A stretch of DNA of 64,000 nucleotides from Paractinoplanes deccanensis (lineage in GTDB: Bacteria; Actinomycetota; Actinomycetes; Mycobacteriales; Micromonosporaceae), in the NCBI RefSeq assembly GCF_016862115.1, contig NZ_BOMI01000087.1, positions 35,702-99,701 on the forward strand, given 5' to 3'. Of the stretch, positions 11,371 through 20,900 are shown in pieces. Both the position numbers and the translations under genes were made by a program. The notes under the pieces were generated by a model. It had not been told where the DNA came from and ran no database searches. It was given only the letters and a program-made list of their open reading frames with translations. Within the stretch, counting starts at the first letter, position 1. Every line of letters begins with the position of its first letter.

Positions 11371-12765
11371 TCACCCCCGGCCGAGCGCCCGCGCCAATCG
11401 CCGCAGCGCCTCGTCCATCTGTGCGGGCGGCGCGGCGGCATACGTCAGACGCAGGTGCGGAGCCGGCGGCTCGGCGGCGAACCACGGCCGCCCGGGAAAG
11501 ACCACCACCCCTTCGGCGGCGGCCGCCGTCGTGACGGCCACGTCGTCGAGCCCGTCCGGCAGCCGCACCCACACGTGCAACCCGCCGCGGGGAACCGGAT
11601 CGGGCACCAGGCCGGGCGCGTGCCGGTGCAGGGCCGCCAGCAGCGCCGAGCGCCGCGTCCCCAACGCCGTGCGCAACTGACGGCGGTGCCGTGCCCACGC
11701 CGGTGCGGTCACGAGCTCCAATGTGGCCTGCTGCAGCGGCCCGGCCACGAAGAAGTCGTCCAGCAGCCGGGCCGCGCGCAGCCGTGCGCCGGCCGGCCCC
11801 CGCGCGCCGATGGCCGCCACCCGCAGACCCGGGGCCGCGGACTTCGTCAGCGAGCGCACGTAGACCACGTGGCCGTCCGGGTCGTCGGACACCAGCGGCC
11901 GGGGTGGCTCGCCGTCGATCGTGAGGTCGCGGGCGTAGTCGTCCTCGATCAGGAACGCCCCCGCGTCGTGGACGGCGGCGGCCACGTCGGCCCGGCGGCT
12001 CGCGGCCAGGGTCGCGCCGGTCGGGTTCGCGTGCAGCGGCTGGCAGTAGAACAGCCGCGCCCCGGTGCGGGCGAAAGCGGCGGCCAGGTGCTCCGGGCGC
12101 ACCCCCTCGTGGTCCGCCGGGACCGGCACCACCCGCAGACCGCAGGCTCGGGCAGCGGCCATCGCCCCCAGGTACGTCGGCGACTCCACCAGCACCGTGT
12201 CGCCGGGCGCGGCCAGCGCGCGGAACGCCGTCGACAGCGCCGCCTGGCCGCCCGGGCAGATCACCATGTCGCCCGCGCGCAGGCCGCCGCCCGCCTCGCG
12301 GGCGAACCAGTCGCGCAGGTCCTCGCGGCCCTCGACCGGGCCGCGCCGCCAGCTCGCCGGCTGCCGCGCGGCCCGGGCCAGCGCGCCACCCAGCGCCGCG
12401 ACCGGTTGCAGGTCGGCGTCGAGATAGCCGCCGGACAGCGGGATCGCCCCCGCGGGCGGTAACGCCAGTAACGCCTGCATCTCACTCTCGCCGGCCGGCC
12501 GCGGGCCCAGCGCGACGGTCTGCCACGACAGGTCCGGCACGCCCGCGGCCGCCGGCCGGGCCGCCACGAACGTGCCCTTGCCGGTTCGCGTCTCCACCAC
12601 GCCCTCGGCCACCAGCCGCCGGATCGCCTCGGCGACCGTGACCGGGGACGCCTGATGCCGGGCGGTCAGCTCGCGCACCGACGGCAACCTCGTGCCCGCG
12701 CCCGCCCGCGCCGCCGCGCGCCGCAGATCTTGGATAACACGGGCCGCTGCGTTACCGTCATTCAT
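11371..12765 (-). CDS. MocR/PdxR-type regulator (GntR HTH fused to aminotransferase domain)
   Basis: A 464-residue two-domain protein. Residues about 5-75 form a GntR winged helix (RLPSVRELTARHQASPVTVAEAIRRL, GVVETRTGKGTFV). The rest is a PLP-dependent aminotransferase class I fold with CPGGQAALSTAFRAL, LIEDDYARDL and RSLTKSAAPGLRVAAIG, whose Lys is the expected PLP-binding residue. Such proteins sense PLP or amino acids and usually control a divergent neighbour. The start ATG at 12765 overlaps the divergent EamA start by two bases, so the target is almost certainly the exporter at 12764. The N-terminal extension possible upstream is antisense to EamA and rejected. Confidence 0.92.
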   Translation of the reverse strand: MNDGNAAARVIQDLRRAAARAGAGTRLPSVRELTARHQASPVTVAEAIRRLVAEGVVETRTGKGTFVAARPAAAGVPDLSWQTVALGPRPAGESEMQALLALPPAGAIPLSGGYLDADLQPVAALGGALARAARQPASWRRGPVEGREDLRDWFAREAGGGLRAGDMVICPGGQAALSTAFRALAAPGDTVLVESPTYLGAMAAARACGLRVVPVPADHEGVRPEHLAAAFARTGARLFYCQPLHANPTGATLAASRRADVAAAVHDAGAFLIEDDYARDLTIDGEPPRPLVSDDPDGHVVYVRSLTKSAAPGLRVAAIGARGPAGARLRAARLLDDFFVAGPLQQATLELVTAPAWARHRRQLRTALGTRRSALLAALHRHAPGLVPDPVPRGGLHVWVRLPDGLDDVAVTTAAAAEGVVVFPGRPWFAAEPPAPHLRLTYAAAPPAQMDEALRRLARALGRG

Positions 12766-12804
12766 GAAACAGCAGAGTAGCGCTACTGCCTCCGGGACGG
12801 TAAC
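12751..12804. promoter_or_regulatory. nested inverted repeats across the divergent start codons
   Basis: GTTACCGTC (12751-12759) is repeated inverted as GACGGTAAC (12796-12804). Between them lies the perfect palindrome AGTAGCGCTACT (12776-12787). The array covers both start codons, so a bound MocR protein could control both genes. Its regulatory role is inferred. Confidence 0.5.
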
Positions 12805-13747
12805 GGCCGGCTTCCTCCTCGGCGCGCTGGGCGTGCTGGCGTTCAGCCTGTCGCTGCCCATGACGCGGGTCGCCGTCCAGGATCTCGACCCCTGGTTCGT
12901 CGCCTTCGGCCGGGCCGTCGGCGCCGCCGCGCTCGCGGCGATCTACCTGCGCGTCACCCGCGCCCCACGCCCGTCGCGCCCCGAGTGGCGGCGCCTGTCC
13001 ATCGTGGCGCTCGGCGTGGTCGTCGGCTTCCCCCTGTTCACCTCGCTCGCCCTGACCACGCAGACATCCGCGCACGGCGCCGTGGTCATCACCGTGCTGC
13101 CCGCGATGACCGCCGTCTTCGCCGTGCTGCGCGCCGGCGAGCGCCCGCCCCTCGCGTTCTGGGCCGCCAGTTCCGCCGGCCTCCTGGCCGTCGTCACCTT
13201 CCTGGTGACGACCGGCGCCGTCGGCGGCGCCCTCTCCCCCGCCGATCTGTTCCTGCTGGCTGCCGTGGTCCTCTGCGGTCTCGGGTACGCCGAGGGCGGC
13301 GCCCTGGCACGCAGCCTCGGCGGTGCCCGCACCATCTGCTGGGCGCTGCTGCTCTCGCTGCCCGTCACCGTCCCCGTGACGATCGCCGCCGTCGCGGCGG
13401 CCCCGCCGCACGCGGGCCCGGCCGGCTGGTCGTCGTTCGCCTACCTGACCGCCGTCTCCATGTTCCTGGGCTTCTTCGCCTGGTACGCCGGGCTCGCCCG
13501 CGGCGGCATCGCCCGGGTGGGCCAGATCCAGCTCGCCCAGCCGGTGCTCACGCTGGCGTGGTCCGCCCTCCTGCTGGGCGAGTCCGTCACCCCGCTGTCG
13601 ATCGCCGCCGCCGTCGTGGTCCTGGCCTGCGTGGCCCTGACCCAGCGCACCCGCCGCCCGGCCGGCCCCGTCACCGCACACCAGCCGGCCTTCGAAACCC
13701 GCGACCGCGGCCCCCAGCCGGCCCCCTCCATCACCGGCGGCCGATGA
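12764..13747 (+). CDS. EamA/DMT-superfamily exporter
   Basis: A 327-residue, ten-helix drug/metabolite transporter with two EamA repeats. The first contains LGVLAFSLSLPMTRVAVQDLDPWFVAFGR (split here as two phrases: LGVLAFSLSLPMTR and DPWFVAFGR). The second ends with QLAQPVLTLAWSALLLGE. Members export amino acids, metabolites or drugs. The start at ATG 12764 shares CATG with the opposite-strand MocR start, and no ribosome-binding site precedes it, so it is probably leaderless. Pairing with a PLP-sensing regulator suggests export of an amino acid or amine. The 3' end carries one copy of a 33-bp direct repeat. Confidence 0.9.
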   Translation: MKQQSSATASGTVTAGFLLGALGVLAFSLSLPMTRVAVQDLDPWFVAFGRAVGAAALAAIYLRVTRAPRPSRPEWRRLSIVALGVVVGFPLFTSLALTTQTSAHGAVVITVLPAMTAVFAVLRAGERPPLAFWAASSAGLLAVVTFLVTTGAVGGALSPADLFLLAAVVLCGLGYAEGGALARSLGGARTICWALLLSLPVTVPVTIAAVAAAPPHAGPAGWSSFAYLTAVSMFLGFFAWYAGLARGGIARVGQIQLAQPVLTLAWSALLLGESVTPLSIAAAVVVLACVALTQRTRRPAGPVTAHQPAFETRDRGPQPAPSITGGR

Positions 13748-13832
13748 AGCGACCCGGCACCCCTCACTCCGCGGCGGTCGATGAGGCGACCTCCCCCGCT
13801 CACCGGCGGCCGATGAAGCGACCCGGCACCCC
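13731..13832. repeat. 33-bp direct repeat, two perfect copies plus a degenerate middle copy
   Basis: The 33 bases at 13731-13763 recur exactly at 13800-13832. A partial copy (GCGGCGGTCGATGAGGCGAC, 13770-13789) sits between. The first copy contains the EamA stop codon, and the other two fill the gap to the nucleoside hydrolase. This looks like a local duplication of a gene end. Confidence 0.9.
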
Positions 13833-13836
13833 GCTC

Positions 13837-14871
13837 TCAGCGCCGGCCGTTGAGCGAGTCGAGGAACCGCTCCTCGAAGGCCGCCCCGTCCGCCCCCCGA
13901 GCCGCCTCCACCCGATAGCCGTCCGCCACCACCACCGTGCGCCCCGACTGAACGCCTTCCCGCACCACGTCGATGCGCGCGGGCCGGTACTCCGCGATCC
14001 CCTCGTGCACCATCGAGACCGCCGCCAGCGCGTCCCACCAGTACATGATCCCGAGGTCGATCAGCGCCTTCAGGTCGGGCTGCGTGACGATCGCGTGCAC
14101 CAGCCGAGCGCCCGGTGCCTGCCGGTCGGCGGCCAGCCGGGCCACGAAGTCCTGCGTGATCGGAACGGCCGCGGTCGCGTCCAGCGGCACGAGCCGCACG
14201 CTGCCGGGCCGTGCCGACCGCAGGACGGACCGGGCCGAGACCGGGTCCATCCACATGTTGAACTCCTGCGAGTTGTCGAAGCCCGGCAGCGCCGACCCGT
14301 ACAGGTTGCCCGGCACCGCCAGCGCCCCGCCCATGATCTCGATCCCGCCGAGCCGGCCCGCCACCCCGTGCCTCGCCAGCGCCGCCGCCACGTTGGTCAG
14401 CGGCCCGGTCGCCAGGATCGTGACCCGCCGCTTCGACCGCTCGACGGTCCGCTCGATCAGATCAACGGCACTGACCGAGCTTTCGTACGGAGGAAGCGCA
14501 CCGTCGTCCAGCGCCCCGCTCAACACCGTTTCGATGGTCGCGACCAGCTCCGGCGGCGCCGGGTGCACTCCCTCTCCGGCCGCCCCCGCCGCGACCGGAA
14601 CCCCCGGCAGGCCGCATTGCGTGAGCACGCTCCGAGCGTGACGCAGCGTGCGATCCGGCCTCCCGAAGCCGTTGTTCGCCACCGTCACCGCCCGCAGGTC
14701 CACCCGTCCCAGCTTGTGCTCCTCGCACAGGTAGGCCAGCGTCGACGCGTCGTCGAAGTCCATGTCGCTGTCGTAGATGACCGGCACCGGGCCCGGCCGC
14801 TCGACCGGCGGCTGCGGCCCGGCCGGCACGGCGAGCACCAGCGCGGCGGCGATCAAGCGAAAGACGGGCAC
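13837..14871 (-). CDS. secreted nucleoside hydrolase (IunH-like)
   Basis: A 344-residue protein with an N-terminal hydrophobic signal (FRLIAAALVLAVPAG). The nucleoside-hydrolase calcium motif appears as VIYDSDMDFDDASTLAYL, where the usual DTDPGxDD is altered to DSDMDFDD but keeps all the aspartates. Other landmarks are VTILATGPLTNVAAAL, LGGIEIMGGAL, EFNMWMDPVSA and the late YWWDALAAVSM. The family cleaves the N-glycosidic bond of ribonucleosides. GTG 14871 is preferred because TAGGTT lies exactly 7 nt upstream. An ATG 16 codons further up adds nothing recognisable. Export suggests scavenging of extracellular nucleosides. Confidence 0.85.
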   Translation of the reverse strand: MPVFRLIAAALVLAVPAGPQPPVERPGPVPVIYDSDMDFDDASTLAYLCEEHKLGRVDLRAVTVANNGFGRPDRTLRHARSVLTQCGLPGVPVAAGAAGEGVHPAPPELVATIETVLSGALDDGALPPYESSVSAVDLIERTVERSKRRVTILATGPLTNVAAALARHGVAGRLGGIEIMGGALAVPGNLYGSALPGFDNSQEFNMWMDPVSARSVLRSARPGSVRLVPLDATAAVPITQDFVARLAADRQAPGARLVHAIVTQPDLKALIDLGIMYWWDALAAVSMVHEGIAEYRPARIDVVREGVQSGRTVVVADGYRVEAARGADGAAFEERFLDSLNGRR

Positions 14872-14884
14872 GGATCCGAACCTA
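14872..14884 (-). promoter_or_regulatory. leaderless promoter -10 for the nucleoside hydrolase
   Basis: On the minus strand TAGGTT (14884-14879) is followed by a 7-nt gap and GTG at 14871, the canonical actinobacterial leaderless layout. Confidence 0.6.
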
Positions 14885-14983
14885 GGCTCCGCCCGCGCCC
14901 CGCACACGCCCGCTGCCACAACACGACCGGAAACGTGGGAAGGATGTCAGCCAGACCCCGGTCGATGCGACATGCTTGTCGTC

Positions 14984-15346
14984 ATGGGGCTCTTCACGCT
15001 CGACGAGGCACGCGCGGAACTCGACCGCCTGCGGCCCGTGCTCGACGAAATCATCACGCTGCGCGCCGACGCCGCCGAGCTGGGCGCGGTCGTGCACGCC
15101 GGCGGCCGCCCGTCCCCGCTCGGCGGCCTGCCCGAGCTCAAGGCCGCCACGGCCCGCCTCGACGACCTGATGACCGAGATCCAGCAGACCGGCGCCGTGC
15201 TCAAGAGCCTGGCCCCGCTGCTGGTCGACTTCCCCTCCGACCTCGACGGCGCCGAGGTGGACCTGTGCTGGCTCGAGGGCGAGCCCGGCATCAACTGGTA
15301 CCACCGCGGCGACCTGGGCTTCGCCGCCCGCCGCCCCTTGCCGTAG
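14984..15346 (+). CDS. DUF2203 family protein
   Basis: A 120-residue soluble protein. The N-terminal half is a predicted helical segment (FTLDEARAELDRLRPVLDEI), a short Gly-rich loop follows, then TARLDDLMTEIQQTGAVLKS and the characteristic DUF2203 end LCWLEGEPGINWYHRGDLGFAARRPLP. The function of the family is unknown. ATG 14984 is chosen because the conserved region begins at MGLFTLDEA; another in-frame ATG lies four codons upstream. It faces the convergent topoisomerase gene 31 bp away. No other gene shares its transcript. Confidence 0.88.
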   Translation: MGLFTLDEARAELDRLRPVLDEIITLRADAAELGAVVHAGGRPSPLGGLPELKAATARLDDLMTEIQQTGAVLKSLAPLLVDFPSDLDGAEVDLCWLEGEPGINWYHRGDLGFAARRPLP

Positions 15347-15377
15347 CGGGGAGCGGCGGGCGGCGGGCCGGCGAAGG

Positions 15378-17897
15378 TCAGCCGCGCTCGATCATGTGGC
15401 CGACGATCTGCGGCCCCATGAGGACCGCCTCGCCGGAGCCGTCGCGGCGCGAGTCGGGCTCGGGCAGCTCGATCGGGTCGCCCGTCTTGCTCGCGCCGAC
15501 CGGGCGGGGACCCACCCACGCCACTTGCAGGCTCGACTCGCCCTTGAGGAAGCGCTGCACCCGCACGCCGCCGGTCGCCCTGCCCTTCGCCGGGTAGGCG
15601 GCGAACGGCGTCACCTTGACCTGGGTGCCCGTCGACGTCACGACCATCGGCTCGCCGTGCTCGGCGTCGGTGGTCGACACCGCGTTGAACGAGATCACCG
15701 AAGCCCCGGAGGCCAGCGTCATGCCGGCCATGCCGCCGCCCTTGAGCCCCTGCGGCCGGACGTTCTTGGCCTGGAACTTCAGCAGCGACGCGTCGGACGT
15801 GACGAACGTCAGGAACACCGCCGGATCGGTGATCCAGGTGGCCTGGAGGATCTCGTCGCCCTCCTTGAGGGTCATCACCTCGAACTCGTCGGAGCGCACC
15901 GGCCACTCCGGCGCGACCACCTTGACCACGCCCTGCCTCGTGCCCATCGCGATGCCGAGGCCCTCGCCGGTCAGCGGCGCCAGGCCCACCACCCTCTCGC
16001 CCTTCTCCAGCGGCACCAGCTCGGACGCGGACACGCCGCCGCGCAGCGACACCGTGCCGATCTGCTCGGGCAGCACCGGCAGCGGCAGCACGTCGGTCTT
16101 GAACGCCCGGCCCCGGCTCGTGATCAGCAGGACCCGGCCCCGCGCGGTCGAGTGCACCAGCGCGTGCACCGCGTCGTGCTTCACCCGGCCCGAGCGGCGG
16201 CGGCCCTCGGTGGCCTCCTCGCTCTCGGCCGCGGTCCGCGCGATCAGCCCGGTCGCCGACAGGATCACCTGGCACGGGTCGTCGGCCACCTCGAGCGGGC
16301 CCGCCGGCACCGAAGCCGCCAGCACCTCCTTGAGGTCACCGCCGATCAGCGTGGTGCGCCGTGGCGCGCCGAACTCGCTCGCCACCTCGGCCAGCTCGTC
16401 GGAGACCACCTTCTTGAGCACGTCCTCGTTGTCGAGGATGCGCGACAGCTCGGCGATCTCGGCGCGCAGCCGCTCCTGCTCGGTCTCGAGCTCGATGCGG
16501 TCGAAGCGGGTCAGCCGCCGCAGCGGAGTGTCCAGGATGTAGGTCGCCTGGATGTCGGAGAGCGAGAACTCGCTCATCAGCGACGCCTTGGCCGCGGCCG
16601 CGTCGTCGCTGCCCCGGATGATCGCCACCACCCGGTCGATGTCGATCAGCGCGATGAGCAGGCCGTCGACCAGGTGCAGCCGGTCCTGGCGCTTGGTGCG
16701 CCGATAGGTCGTGCGCCGGGTGACGACGTCGTAGCGGTGCTGCACGAAGACCTCGAGCAGCGGCTTGAGCCCCAGCGTGCGCGGCTGCCCGTCGACCAGC
16801 ACCAGGTTGTTGATGCCGAACGACGTCTCGAGCGGCGTCAGCCGGTAGAGGTCGGCGAGCAGCGCCTGCGGGTTGACGCCCACCTTGCACTCGATGACCA
16901 GCCGGGTGCCGTGCTCGCGGTCGGTGAGGTCCTTGACGTCCGCGATGCCCTGGAGCCGCGCGGCCTGACGCTGCCCCCGCTTCGGCCCCGACGTGATCAT
17001 CTTGCCCTTCACCTCGTCGGTGATCGCCTCGATGATCTTCTCGGTGCCCACGCCGTACGGCAGCTCGGTCACCGTGATCGCCTGCCGCCCCCGGCCGCCC
17101 TCGAGCGGCCCGGTCTGCGCCCGCGCCCGCATGCGCACCACGCCCCGGCCCGTCTCGTACGCCCGCCGCACCTCGTCGAGCCCGAGCAACTGCCCGCCGG
17201 TCGGCAGGTCGGGACCCGGCACGAACCGCATCAGCGCGTCGAGATCGGCCTCCGGGTTGGTGATCAGGTGGCGGGCGGCCGCCACGACCTCACCCAGGTT
17301 GTGCGGGATCATGTTCGTCGCCATGCCGACCGCGATGCCCGAGGTGCCGTTGACCAGCAGATTGGGGAAGGCGGCGGGCAGCACCTTGGGTTCCAGCTCG
17401 GAACCGTCGTAGTTGGGCTTGAAGTCGACCGTTCCCTCGCCCAACTCGCCGACCAGCAACATCGCCTCGCGCGACATGCGAGCCTCGGTGTAGCGGCTCG
17501 CGGCCGGACCATCATCCAGAGATCCGAAATTGCCGTGCCCGTCGATCAGCGGGGCGTTGAGCGAGAAGTCCTGCGCGAGCCGGACCATCGCGTCGTAGAT
17601 GGCCGTGTCACCGTGCGGGTGGTAGCGGCCCATACAGTCACCGACGACGCGGGACGACTTCACGTACGGGCGGTCGGGCCGGTGGTTCTGCTCGTACATC
17701 GACCAGAGGATGCGCCGGTGCACGGGCTTCAGACCGTCCCTCGCGTCCGGCAGGGCGCGGGAGTGGATGACCGAGTACGCGTACTCCAGGTAGGAGTCCT
17801 CGACCTCGGTGGTCAGCGGGTTGTCGAGGATCCGCGCTCCGGCTTGGTCGAAGGCCGACAGGTCGGTCCGTTTGGTGTCGTTCTTCCGGCGTGCCAT
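15378..17897 (-). CDS. parC: DNA topoisomerase IV subunit A
   Basis: An 839-residue type IIA topoisomerase A subunit. The catalytic tyrosine is Y136 in AASRYTEAR. The quinolone-resistance region reads YHPHGDTAIYDAM, so Thr98 stands at the E. coli GyrA Ser83 position and Asp102 at the Asp87 position. The breakage-reunion core is followed by a C-terminal beta-pinwheel domain. ATG 17897 has GAGGAAAT just upstream. It follows the B-subunit gene by 25 bp in one operon. I call it topoisomerase IV (the second actinobacterial type II pair) rather than gyrase, because the ParE-like partner has EGDSALGSARMARS rather than the gyrase sequence. The replichore context is unknown. Confidence 0.9.
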   Translation of the reverse strand: MARRKNDTKRTDLSAFDQAGARILDNPLTTEVEDSYLEYAYSVIHSRALPDARDGLKPVHRRILWSMYEQNHRPDRPYVKSSRVVGDCMGRYHPHGDTAIYDAMVRLAQDFSLNAPLIDGHGNFGSLDDGPAASRYTEARMSREAMLLVGELGEGTVDFKPNYDGSELEPKVLPAAFPNLLVNGTSGIAVGMATNMIPHNLGEVVAAARHLITNPEADLDALMRFVPGPDLPTGGQLLGLDEVRRAYETGRGVVRMRARAQTGPLEGGRGRQAITVTELPYGVGTEKIIEAITDEVKGKMITSGPKRGQRQAARLQGIADVKDLTDREHGTRLVIECKVGVNPQALLADLYRLTPLETSFGINNLVLVDGQPRTLGLKPLLEVFVQHRYDVVTRRTTYRRTKRQDRLHLVDGLLIALIDIDRVVAIIRGSDDAAAAKASLMSEFSLSDIQATYILDTPLRRLTRFDRIELETEQERLRAEIAELSRILDNEDVLKKVVSDELAEVASEFGAPRRTTLIGGDLKEVLAASVPAGPLEVADDPCQVILSATGLIARTAAESEEATEGRRRSGRVKHDAVHALVHSTARGRVLLITSRGRAFKTDVLPLPVLPEQIGTVSLRGGVSASELVPLEKGERVVGLAPLTGEGLGIAMGTRQGVVKVVAPEWPVRSDEFEVMTLKEGDEILQATWITDPAVFLTFVTSDASLLKFQAKNVRPQGLKGGGMAGMTLASGASVISFNAVSTTDAEHGEPMVVTSTGTQVKVTPFAAYPAKGRATGGVRVQRFLKGESSLQVAWVGPRPVGASKTGDPIELPEPDSRRDGSGEAVLMGPQIVGHMIERG

Positions 17898-17922
17898 GTC
17901 CCATTTCCTCTCGGTACGCCGG

Positions 17923-20900
17923 TCAGGCGTCGATGGCCTCTTCGTCGATCCGGCCGGACGACTCGATGAGCCAGTTCCGCCGGGGTTCGACACGTTCACC
18001 CATCAGCAGTTCCAGCACACCCTCGGCCCGCTCGACGTCGTCCAGCGTGATCCGTCGCACCGTGCGAGTGGCCGGGTTCATGGTCGTGTCCCAAAGCTCC
18101 TCGGCGTCCATCTCGCCAAGACCCTTGAACCGTGGGACCGGCTTCACCACAGACTTGCCCTCCCGCTCCAGGCGCGCGACGGTGCTCTCCATCTCCTGCT
18201 GGGTATAAGTGAAGATCGTTTCCGAATTGCGGCCCTTGGTCACGATCTTGTGTAGGGGAGGCATGGCCGCGAACAGGCGGCCCGCCTCGATGACCGGCCG
18301 CATGTACTTGGCGAACAGCGTGATGAGCAGCGTCCGGATGTGTGATCCGTCGACGTCGGCGTCAGCCATGATCATGACGCGGCCGTAGCGCAGTGCCGCC
18401 AGGTCGAACGTGCGGCCGGAGCCCGCGCCCAGCACTTGCACGATGGCCGAGCATTCGGCGTTGTCGAGCACCTGCTGGAGGGTGGCCTTCTGGACGTTGA
18501 GAATCTTGCCACGGATGGGCAGCAGTGCCTGATACTCCGAGGAGCGTGCCATCCGGGCGCTGTTGTGGACGAACACTCCCGCCTCGAGGGCGAAGTTGTG
18601 GTAGCCGTCGACGGTGAGGTCGTACACGTCCGCGGTCTCGGTCAACGCCTCCACCGTCGCGACCGTGTGATTCACCTGAGTCGCGGCCTCCCGCAAGCGC
18701 GTGACATCCCCGTCGTAGGATTCGACCAGGCGCTCCCATCGAAAGCCGGTCCGCGCGTGGGCGAGCCGGTCGGCTTCGTACGCCTGGGCAAGCTTGTCGT
18801 CCGGCAAGGTGATGAACGGGCGCAGCCGCTTGAGCGCGGCACGCCGCCGCCCGTCATTCTGGGCGGCGACCCGGTCCTCGGTCGAGACGGTCCGGAGGTA
18901 TTCGTCACGACCGGCGTGCAGCTTGGTGATCAGCGAAGGATCATCGTGCAGCCGGCGACGCATCAGTTCGGCATGCCGCTCGCCGAACTCCGGGTGTTCG
19001 GCATGCCAGGCCGTGACCGCCGCGCGCTGGCGCTCGCGTTCGGCCGGATCGGCGAACTGCTCCCGAGTACGCGCGGCCCGCCACTTCAGCAGTCCTTCGT
19101 CGAGCCATTGCTCCTTGGACCGCTCGCTCCACTCGGCCCGGCGGTCGGGATCGGCGAAGAACGCCCGAACTCGCTCGGCCGCGATCCGCCGGCGCTCCGG
19201 AGATTTCCAATATTCCGCCTGATATGCGCGCATACGCTCGCCGTAGGCAGCTTTTTCTTGCTCATCGAGGCCGGCGAACCAGTCTCGGAAGCCGCGCTCC
19301 AGCCGAGCCCTGAATTCGCCATCGGCGTTACGATCCGCCAGACGCTGCAGGCACGCGGCACGGAAGTCAGGGTCCTGCCACTGGGCCGACAGCATCGCGG
19401 ACTTGAACGCCCTCCCGCCGGACGCCAACCACGCACGGAAACCCTCATCTATCCGGTCGCGATTGTCCTCCATCATCGCCGCGTGCAACGCGAGATGAGC
19501 CTCGGGGGTCATACGACGCAGGTTGCGGGGATCGTTGTTGCGCTTGTTGCAGTCGATGTGGTGCCGGACTACGCCGTTCGCGATGGTGTCGGCGCCGGTC
19601 CGCAAGTTGTGGCCGTCCGCGACGTAGTGGGTGTAGACCCACTCCTCGCGGTCGTTCATCCATACCTTCTCGTAGCCGTTCAAGTTGTCCCCGGCCGATG
19701 TCGCCGAGACCGACCGGTAGAGAGGCATCAGCGAGTCGCCGGGAGCCAGGTGGTCCGCCCGGCGGTACGAGCCGTCACGCAGGCGGAACTGGTGGTCGGG
19801 CGTGCACCGGACCGATTCGCCGTTGTCCAAGGTCACTCGCACCAGCGGAGCGTCACGTTTGGTCAGCCGAGGTTCGGCCAGAGGCGCCACGACGACGCGG
19901 CCGGCCTTGTTGGTTGTGTAACCGAAGTGGGTGACGCCGCGCTGCCAGTCGGCGGCGAGATCGGCGAAGCTGCGCGCCTTGCCGGAGGCCAACGCAACCA
20001 GCGTGTCTCCGGTGAAGCAGCCGAGCGCCGAGTCGCCCTCCACGATGAACAGTTCGGACTGGGCGATGCCGGTGGCGCGGCAGTCGACCAGCTTGGGCGG
20101 CATCGACGCGCCCTCGAGGGCCGTCTTGCGGCGGGCCGCGTCCTTCTGCTGCTTCTGGGTGAGGCGCACGCGGGCCGCGTCGACGATCTTTTGCAGGACC
20201 GTGCGGGCCTCGGCCTTGGTCTTGCGTCCGTCGATCCATTCCTTGACGTGGGCCTCGACCAGGTTTTGCACCGTGCGGGTGACGCCGGCGGTGGAGAGCT
20301 CGTCCTTGGTCTGCGACGTGAACTGCGGCTCGGGCACCCGCACGTGGATCACCGCGGTCATGCCCTCGAGCATGTCGTCGAGGACCGGCACGTCCTCCTT
20401 GGGCTTGAGCAGCCCGCGGGTGTTGCGGATGGCCTCGCCGAGGGCACGCACGAGGGCACGCTCGAAGCCCTTGCGGTGGGTGCCGCCGTGCATGTTGCGG
20501 ATCGTGTTGGTGAAGCACTCGACGGTGCGCTCGTATCCGGTGCCCCACCGGAAGGCGATCTCGACCTCGGCGCGGCGCTCGACGTTGGACTGCATGACGC
20601 CGTTCGCGTCGGCGGCGTTCTCCTTGTAGGTGCCCTCGCCGTTGACCAGCAGGACGCCGGAGACCGGCTTGTCGCCCGCGTGGGTGAGGAACTCGACCAT
20701 GTCGGTGAGCCCGCGCGGGAAGTGGAACGTCTCGGTGGTCGGCTCCTCGGCGGTCTCGTCGCGCAACGTGTACATCACGCCGGGGACGAGGAACGCCGTG
20801 TTGCGCAGCTTGGCGCGCACCGACTCGACGTCGAGCCCGGCGCCGGTCTCGAAGTAACGCGCGTCGTACCAGTAGCGGATGGTCGTGCCGCTCGGCTCGC

